Part shown: piece after piece, positions 22,403 through 26,336 of the stretch
Layout of the letters: every line of letters begins with the position of its first letter
Position numbering within the stretch: the first letter of the stretch is position 1
Virus record (IMG/VR): IMGVR_UViG_3300025438_000118
Span: 1 to 26,336 of that record
Length of the DNA: 26,336 nucleotides
Reading direction: 5' to 3' (one strand)
DNA from: a virus
Notes under the pieces: model-generated
What the model was told of the DNA's origin: nothing
The model's database searches: none
The model's input: the letters and a program-made list of their open reading frames with translations, nothing else
Position numbers and translations under genes: made by a program

Positions 22403-23626
22403 TCACCATTTGTGCATGGTGGCAATTGGCGTGAACATCGCCGGTTTTGTTATGGCTGCGCGTCTGACACCTTCGCAGGCGTAACGCAGCGCATCTATGA
22501 CGTGGTTCTTCTTGTCTTCAAGCACTGGCAAGATTTTACCCGTTAATGCGTCTTGCTTGTAACTGTACAGCATAAGTTCATCAATTGTATGGATGCAGCG
22601 AGGGTGAACCACGATGTCGTAGTTCTTTAAAAACTCAATGCCCTCCTCTACCGACTTCGGCCCTTTGACTGCTGTCATTATCTTAGGAAAGCCGTTGCGC
22701 TTCATGTGGCTGATGGTCTCCGGTCTTGCTGAGTCTGCAACGATTGGCCACTTTTCTGCCTCTGGCACCTGCATAAATAGTTCAGGCGTGTTGACAATCT
22801 CACAGCCGACCATGTAAGCCTCATAGTCAATGTAGAGCTTGCGCCCAATGATGTGGCAACGCACCAAGGTGGTTGGGTCAACAGCGAAGCCCCAGTCAGC
22901 GCCGAGACGGTGGATTGCGTCTGTTGGAGCTTCGAAGTCGTCCACAACCCAGTTTTTAAACACGCGGCTGTTGCTGTTTGTTAGATACCCACCCATCCAA
23001 ACGTGCAAGTATTTGTCGGGGTCGCGACGCTTGTCGTACTCCATCTCGTCACGCAAAACGGTTGGAAACCACGGGTTATCAGTAAAGTTAACCTTAATAA
23101 CGCTTGCGTCTTTTGGTGGTGTCGGGCCGCGTAAGAGAAAGTCAACTGGGTCGGACTGTTGTCTTGGGTTCCACGTAAACCATAATTCACTGTCGGGCTT
23201 GCGAATAGTTGGCCGCAACAAGTCAAGGCTGGTCTGGCTCAGGCTTTGGGCTTCCTCCACCCAGGCGCAGTCGTAGCCCTCTAGCGACTTAATACTGTCG
23301 GCGGTGTGATTCTGCATACCTTGGAAAATAATCGCGCCATCGGCCTTCTTGGACTTAATAACCGCATCCTGCACCTCAAAGTAGGCTCCAGCGTTCATGG
23401 CTTGAATCTTAATCTCCAGCAAGCGTTTGACTGACTGGCTGAGTGACTTTTGGATTTCACGCACGCAAACACTGCGCCGCTTCTGATCCATAATGTGGGC
23501 CTCGATCATCATCTCAGCAAAGGTGTGCGACTTACCAGAGCCTCGGCCACCGTGAGCGCCTTTGTAGCGCGAAGGCTCCAGCATCGGTAGCGCCCAGGCT
23601 GGGGTCTCAATGCGCAGGGTTGTCAC
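22403..23626 (-). CDS. Terminase large subunit, PBSX/Sf6 type
   Basis: A 407-residue packaging motor protein. The start is GTG at 23626, overlapping the small terminase stop (GTGA). The ATPase has Walker A GGRGSGKS at 26-33, Walker B with catalytic acids at 121-126 (AWVEEA) and the coupling motif TWNP at 151-154. The nuclease has an RNase H fold with acids D244 (GADWG), D298 (VADSA) and D378 (HVIDALRY). This is the Terminase_3 class found in Sf6 and PBSX phages. It hydrolyses ATP to pump DNA through the portal and cuts the concatemer. Complete, no missing key residue. Confidence 0.95.
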   Translation of the reverse strand: MTTLRIETPAWALPMLEPSRYKGAHGGRGSGKSHTFAEMMIEAHIMDQKRRSVCVREIQKSLSQSVKRLLEIKIQAMNAGAYFEVQDAVIKSKKADGAIIFQGMQNHTADSIKSLEGYDCAWVEEAQSLSQTSLDLLRPTIRKPDSELWFTWNPRQQSDPVDFLLRGPTPPKDASVIKVNFTDNPWFPTVLRDEMEYDKRRDPDKYLHVWMGGYLTNSNSRVFKNWVVDDFEAPTDAIHRLGADWGFAVDPTTLVRCHIIGRKLYIDYEAYMVGCEIVNTPELFMQVPEAEKWPIVADSARPETISHMKRNGFPKIMTAVKGPKSVEEGIEFLKNYDIVVHPRCIHTIDELMLYSYKQDALTGKILPVLEDKKNHVIDALRYACEGVRRAAITKPAMFTPIATMHKW

Positions 23627-24045
23627 TTGCCGACCACCACGCGCTCGATCTTGCGGTACTCGATGGGTGCTCCATCAACGCCGCTGTGCTCGTGGTGCTG
23701 CACTTCCTTCCAGCGCATCTGGGTCTTGCTCCACCAGATAGCTGCGGTCGTGTCGCCTGCCATGGCCTTCTGGAATAGGGTTTTTCCTACCTGCCCGTTG
23801 GCTTTGGCTTTGCCGGAGATTAGCTCGGTTGCAAAGTGCTTGCGCAGAGTGTCGGTGTCAATGCCGTTGCGCACCAGGACTGCAATCTGCTCGATTGGAA
23901 GGCCGTAGCCGGACAGCGCTTCGACCTGTTTGCGCTCGGTATCAGTCGGCTCAAACGGCTTGCGGCCTGCGCCTTCCCGAGCGCCCCCATTGGGGCCAGC
24001 CTTTTTTACAACCGATTTTTCAGTTCTTGGTTTCTTTGTTGCCAT
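23623..24045 (-). CDS. Terminase small subunit
   Basis: A 140-residue protein, equal in size to Sf6 gp1, with a perfect GGAGGT before the ATG. The N-terminal tail is basic (KKPRTEKSVVKKAGPNGGA) and leads to GAREGAGRKP, common at the start of phage small terminases. A DNA-binding helix-turn-helix follows: ERKQVEALSGYGLPIEQIAV, LVRNGIDTDTLRKHFATEL. A helical oligomerisation region comes next (QVGKTLFQKAMAGDTTAAIW) with a C-terminal tail. It selects viral DNA and hands it to the large subunit. Place directly upstream of the large subunit with an overlapping stop confirms the call. Confidence 0.9.
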   Translation of the reverse strand: MATKKPRTEKSVVKKAGPNGGAREGAGRKPFEPTDTERKQVEALSGYGLPIEQIAVLVRNGIDTDTLRKHFATELISGKAKANGQVGKTLFQKAMAGDTTAAIWWSKTQMRWKEVQHHEHSGVDGAPIEYRKIERVVVGK

Positions 24046-24124
24046 CTTTTACCTCCGCGAAAGGTTCGCCAGTTTCTGCGTGAGTTGCTATTTTACCTGT
24101 AAAGTCTTGCCTTGGTTTCCTATC

Positions 24125-24322
24125 TTAGCCATAAGTTTTCATTAGTGAATCAGCCATTTCAATGCTCATAACGGCAACCATCTCAACCCTAAACTTTTCT
24201 GGATTTGGCACGCCTTGCTGTCGTTTAATTGCCTTGGCTTTGTGAATGTATAAGCAACCCTCCATTGGAGAGCCATCGTGGTCATGCACAACACACCATC
24301 TTTTACATGGAAGTATTTTCAT
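24125..24322 (-). CDS. Hypothetical 65-residue protein
   Basis: The open frame extends to 24340, but the start at 24322 forms ATGA with the methyltransferase stop. Product MKILPCKRWCVVHDHDGSPM, then EGCLYIHKAKAIKRQQGVPN, then a helix (RVEMVAVMSIEMADSLMKTY). The paired CKRWC, HDHDG and C segments could bind a metal ion, but no family is recognised. It is the third gene of the ParB, methyltransferase, small-protein series. The same frame continues open for 34 codons after its stop, with protein-like composition (see findings). Confidence 0.6.
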   Translation of the reverse strand: MKILPCKRWCVVHDHDGSPMEGCLYIHKAKAIKRQQGVPNPEKFRVEMVAVMSIEMADSLMKTYG

Positions 24323-25374
24323 ACGCCTACTTTTAACCACTGGTCACGGACTGCACAAGCTACCGCCTCTGTCATCTTAGGAGGTACACTCATGCCAATC
24401 ATGTACTTACCAATGTTGTTTGATTTAGCCTGATAATCATCTGGGAATGAGCCAAGCCGCTTCCACTCTCTATAAGTTAACTTCCTGCATTTATCCCAAT
24501 GCCTAATAACATCCGTAGCAGTAACTGTTACTGATGGTTTTTCTTTATTTAATCTAACCATGTTAAATCCTGATGGTTTACCTCGTAACCTTTCCCATTC
24601 TTTAGAATAACTGCTGCCAGGCTTAGTGCCTGGCCAAAACTGAATGTCTGTTGCGGTTGCTTTGGTTTCTTTTAGCTCATCATCAGTTAATGCCTGCAAG
24701 TCTTGAGTAGCCTCTCCTGCGCTAATCCATTTATGAGTTGGGGTTAGCTTTAGCGGCGGCACATTAATATCATTGCGAACAGCGCAAAAAAACACACGTT
24801 CTCTACGCTGCGGAACCCCGCAATCAGCCGCGTTTAACAAAAACAACTGTGGCCTATAACCAAGCTCTTTAAACCTTTGCATAACCAATTTTGTATAGCC
24901 TTTAGCGTTTCCGATTAGCATACCTTTAACGTTTTCAGCAATAGCAACTTTTGGCTTTAGCTTGCCTACAAGGTCAAGATAATCAAAAAATAAGTCAGAC
25001 AATACTTGTTTAGATTGACCCTCCCTGAAATGCTTTTCTTTTCCCCATGATTTCTCACGGCTTCCTGCCATGCTAAATGTAGAACATGGAGGCGAACCGT
25101 CTAGAACATCAAGGTTATATAGCTCCTCAGGCAAATCTTTATTCAGCAATTCTCCAATAGGGCAAAGAAAGTAGTATTTAGGGTTAATATTTAGCTTGTA
25201 GTGCCACGCCATTTCTGGGTCTATGTCATTAGCAGCAATAACATCAAATCCAGCTCTTTTATAGCCCATGCTTGACCCGCCACCGCAAGCAAAGGTAGAC
25301 ATTACTTTTAAGTTGTGTTTAGGGATATTTTGTAGGTCTGCTATATCCCATGCGCAGTCTGGTTTATTTTTCAT
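24319..25374 (-). CDS. C5 cytosine DNA methyltransferase (Dcm-type)
   Basis: A 351-residue enzyme from ATG 25374; GTG at 25389 is an alternative start. It transfers a methyl group from S-adenosylmethionine to cytosine C5. Key motifs in order: motif I STFACGGGSSMGYKRAGF (about 26-43), an acidic NDIDPE for cofactor, motif IV GSPPCSTFSMAG with catalytic Cys about 97, motif VI AENVKG (about 146-151), motif VIII QRRERVFF (about 189-196), and a late motif X region, NNIGKYMIGMSVPP. The target sequence cannot be predicted. The start overlaps the ParB-like gene by 11 bases. Likely protects the phage genome against host restriction. It is solitary; no restriction endonuclease partner is seen nearby. 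Confidence 0.93.
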   Translation of the reverse strand: MKNKPDCAWDIADLQNIPKHNLKVMSTFACGGGSSMGYKRAGFDVIAANDIDPEMAWHYKLNINPKYYFLCPIGELLNKDLPEELYNLDVLDGSPPCSTFSMAGSREKSWGKEKHFREGQSKQVLSDLFFDYLDLVGKLKPKVAIAENVKGMLIGNAKGYTKLVMQRFKELGYRPQLFLLNAADCGVPQRRERVFFCAVRNDINVPPLKLTPTHKWISAGEATQDLQALTDDELKETKATATDIQFWPGTKPGSSYSKEWERLRGKPSGFNMVRLNKEKPSVTVTATDVIRHWDKCRKLTYREWKRLGSFPDDYQAKSNNIGKYMIGMSVPPKMTEAVACAVRDQWLKVGV

Positions 25375-25888
25375 CAAATTCAAACCCACATTTTGGACAC
25401 TGATGGCCTAACTTGTAGTCGTCTGGGTTAATTTCTTTAGAGCTGGTTTCAGGTGTTTCATTATTTGCAACGTATAAATTAAGTAAGCTGTTTATTTCAA
25501 TTTGCGTAAAACCTGTTAGCTCAAGATGCAATTCTGCAAGGTCGGACAGCTCTATCTTTAACAATTCATCATCCCACCCAGCGTTCAAAGCCAGCTTGTT
25601 GTCGGCAATGATGTAGGCTTTCTTTTGCGCTCCAGTAAGGTTTGTCAGCCGTATGCATGGCACTTCACCCAACCCTAGCTTACGCGCAGCCATAGTGCGT
25701 CCGTGGCCAGCAATGATGCCACCGTCTGCGTCTATCAATATAGGGTTTGTGAAGCCGAACTCGCGTATGCTAGCTGCTATCTGCGCGACTTGCGCGTCTG
25801 AGTGCGTTCTGCTGTTCCTGGCATAAGGAATTAGCGTTTCAAGAGCAATATATTCTAAATTGTTCCTGACTTTATCCATTGTCGTCAT
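25364..25888 (-). CDS. ParB/Srx-like nuclease-domain protein
   Basis: A 174-residue protein with GGAG six bases before the ATG. The ParB N-terminal domain is clear: IALETLIPYARNSRTHSDAQ, IAASIREFGFTNPILID, and the phosphate-binding GHGRTMAARKLG (61-72) followed by VPCIRLTNLT. The middle (IADNKLALNAGWDDELLKI) is typical of phage ParB-like proteins linked to DNA methylases. The end has CPKC (164-167), half of a zinc site. ParB domains bind CTP or ATP and some act as nucleases; many phage DNA methylases carry this domain fused at the N-terminus. Here it is separate but overlapped by the methyltransferase, suggesting joint action in genome modification. It is the first gene after the promoter candidate. 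Confidence 0.88.
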   Translation of the reverse strand: MTTMDKVRNNLEYIALETLIPYARNSRTHSDAQVAQIAASIREFGFTNPILIDADGGIIAGHGRTMAARKLGLGEVPCIRLTNLTGAQKKAYIIADNKLALNAGWDDELLKIELSDLAELHLELTGFTQIEINSLLNLYVANNETPETSSKEINPDDYKLGHQCPKCGFEFDEK

Positions 25889-25920
25889 GGGTTCTCCATT
25901 GGTAAATCCAAAGTGAAACC

Positions 25921-25929
25921 ATCATACCA
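25921..25929 (-). promoter_or_regulatory. Extended -10 promoter candidate for the leftward operon
   Basis: Reading the minus strand, TGGTATGAT is an extended -10 element (TGnTATGAT) about 33 bases before the ATG of the ParB-like gene. A run of eight T lies directly upstream; no good -35 hexamer is found at 16-18 bases, which extended -10 promoters can tolerate. It sits in the only gap of about 100 bases in this part, between ninG and the cassette. It would drive ParB, methyltransferase and possibly the packaging and late genes. Confidence 0.45.
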
Positions 25930-25989
25930 AAAAAAAGAACACTGCGTTAGTGGTCTAAAGTCGCTACAAACGACTAGGAGAAAGAGCCT

Positions 25990-26336
25990 TCATTGTAACC
26001 TCTCTTTGAGCAATCGCCTGGCTTCTGCGTTGTAGTGCCTGGCAATCTCAATCAACCCTTCTTTGGTGTACTTCCTCAGCGTGCTGTCAGATTCGAGTAA
26101 GTTAAGTTGGCGTTCACCAATGCGCTCTATGAGTCGCTTACGATACTCAACAACGTTTCCGCCAAGCCAGTTATTGCAGTGCTTGCATTGACCATGAACG
26201 TTGTCCTCGACAAACCTCATGTGCGGAGCCGAGCCGACCGACCTGTAGTGACCCGCGTCAAATGTGTTTGGCGTGTCTCCCAGGGGCTTGTCACACGATA
26301 TGCATGGCTTGCCTGTATCTCTAGCTCGGATGTACG
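25990..26336 (-). CDS. ninG: NinG-like recombination protein, C-terminal part
   Basis: The frame is open to the window's right edge, so the 5' end is missing; 114 residues are visible. The internal ATG at 26220 is not the start, because conserved sequence continues upstream. The NinG/Rap pattern is present: KPCISCDKPLG (first Cys pair), TFDAGHYRSVGSAPHMRFVE with its central His, and VHGQCKHCNNWLGGN (second Cys pair), then EYRKRLIERIGERQLNLLES and a basic C-terminal helix. In lambda this protein aids RecBCD-linked recombination and resolves Holliday-like structures. Its zinc-ribbon and HNH-like layout suggests a nuclease. It is separated from the late cassette by about 100 bases holding a promoter candidate. 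Confidence 0.88.
   Translation of the reverse strand, partial: YIRARDTGKPCISCDKPLGDTPNTFDAGHYRSVGSAPHMRFVEDNVHGQCKHCNNWLGGNVVEYRKRLIERIGERQLNLLESDSTLRKYTKEGLIEIARHYNAEARRLLKERLQ

Noticed and set aside
24082-24129. 14-codon minus-strand ORF (MAKIGNQGKTLQVK) starting in the end of the 65-residue gene
   Set aside because: Too short, without a ribosome site, and no other support.
1-26336. CRISPR arrays, tRNA genes, insertion sequences and attachment sites
   Set aside because: No regularly spaced repeats, tRNA-like cloverleaf, transposase frame or integrase was seen when reading both strands.

Overview
The window is part of the genome of a tailed double-stranded DNA phage, most likely a short-tailed (podovirus) particle built on the P22/Sf6 plan. 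On the minus strand, read from right to left, the late genes follow the P22 morphogenetic order: small terminase, large terminase, portal, scaffold, coat, gp4-like tail adaptor, gp10-like tail factor, a needle candidate, gp14-, gp7-, gp20- and gp16-like proteins, then a P22-type tailspike. No integrase, lysogeny repressor, phage RNA polymerase or DNA polymerase lies in the window. The host cannot be read from the sequence with confidence; a Gram-negative, possibly freshwater proteobacterial host is an impression from protein style only.

Region by region. (1) Positions 1-1656, plus strand: a tightly packed early or accessory cassette of small genes. It holds two ribbon-helix-helix proteins, a DUF736-like protein ending in an SSB-type acidic tip, two small membrane proteins, three short unknowns and a zinc-ribbon protein. 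Four of the junctions are ATGA-type overlaps. A long imperfect inverted repeat at 849-903 buries the ribosome binding site of the fourth small gene in a predicted hairpin. (2) Positions 1588-3163, minus strand: the lysis module, with an M15 peptidase endolysin, a small exported protein, a GTA-type three-helix holin, a 21-residue basic ORF, and a membrane-anchored gene broken by an in-frame TGA. Its end overlaps the end of the plus-strand zinc-ribbon gene by 69 bases. (3) 3163-7122: an XhlA-like coiled-coil membrane protein, a small beta protein, a conserved 80-residue protein, a beta-repeat tail protein, a 31-residue ORF and the tailspike. (4) 7123-11871: the three ejection-type proteins and a gp14-like GNAT-fold protein. 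(5) 11950-17875: tail machine genes plus insertions that P22 lacks, namely a cysteine-rich protein, a small beta protein, a fibre-like protein, a DUF6321-like basic protein and a HeH/LEM-like protein. (6) 17872-24045: two small basic proteins, a strong UUCG-loop terminator just after the coat gene, then coat, scaffold, portal and the two terminase subunits. (7) 24125-25888: a small unknown gene, a C5 cytosine methyltransferase and a ParB/Srx-like protein as an overlapping cassette, preceded by an extended -10 promoter candidate. (8) 25990-26336: the 3' part of a NinG-like recombination gene running off the right edge.

Coding density is very high and there is no stretch over 300 bases without a gene. 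Many starts share bases with the preceding stop (ATGA, GTGA or TAATG). This let several starts be moved inward from the longest open frame and supports several genes shorter than 60 codons. Functional calls rest on motifs, gene order and remembered family resemblance; no database search was run.
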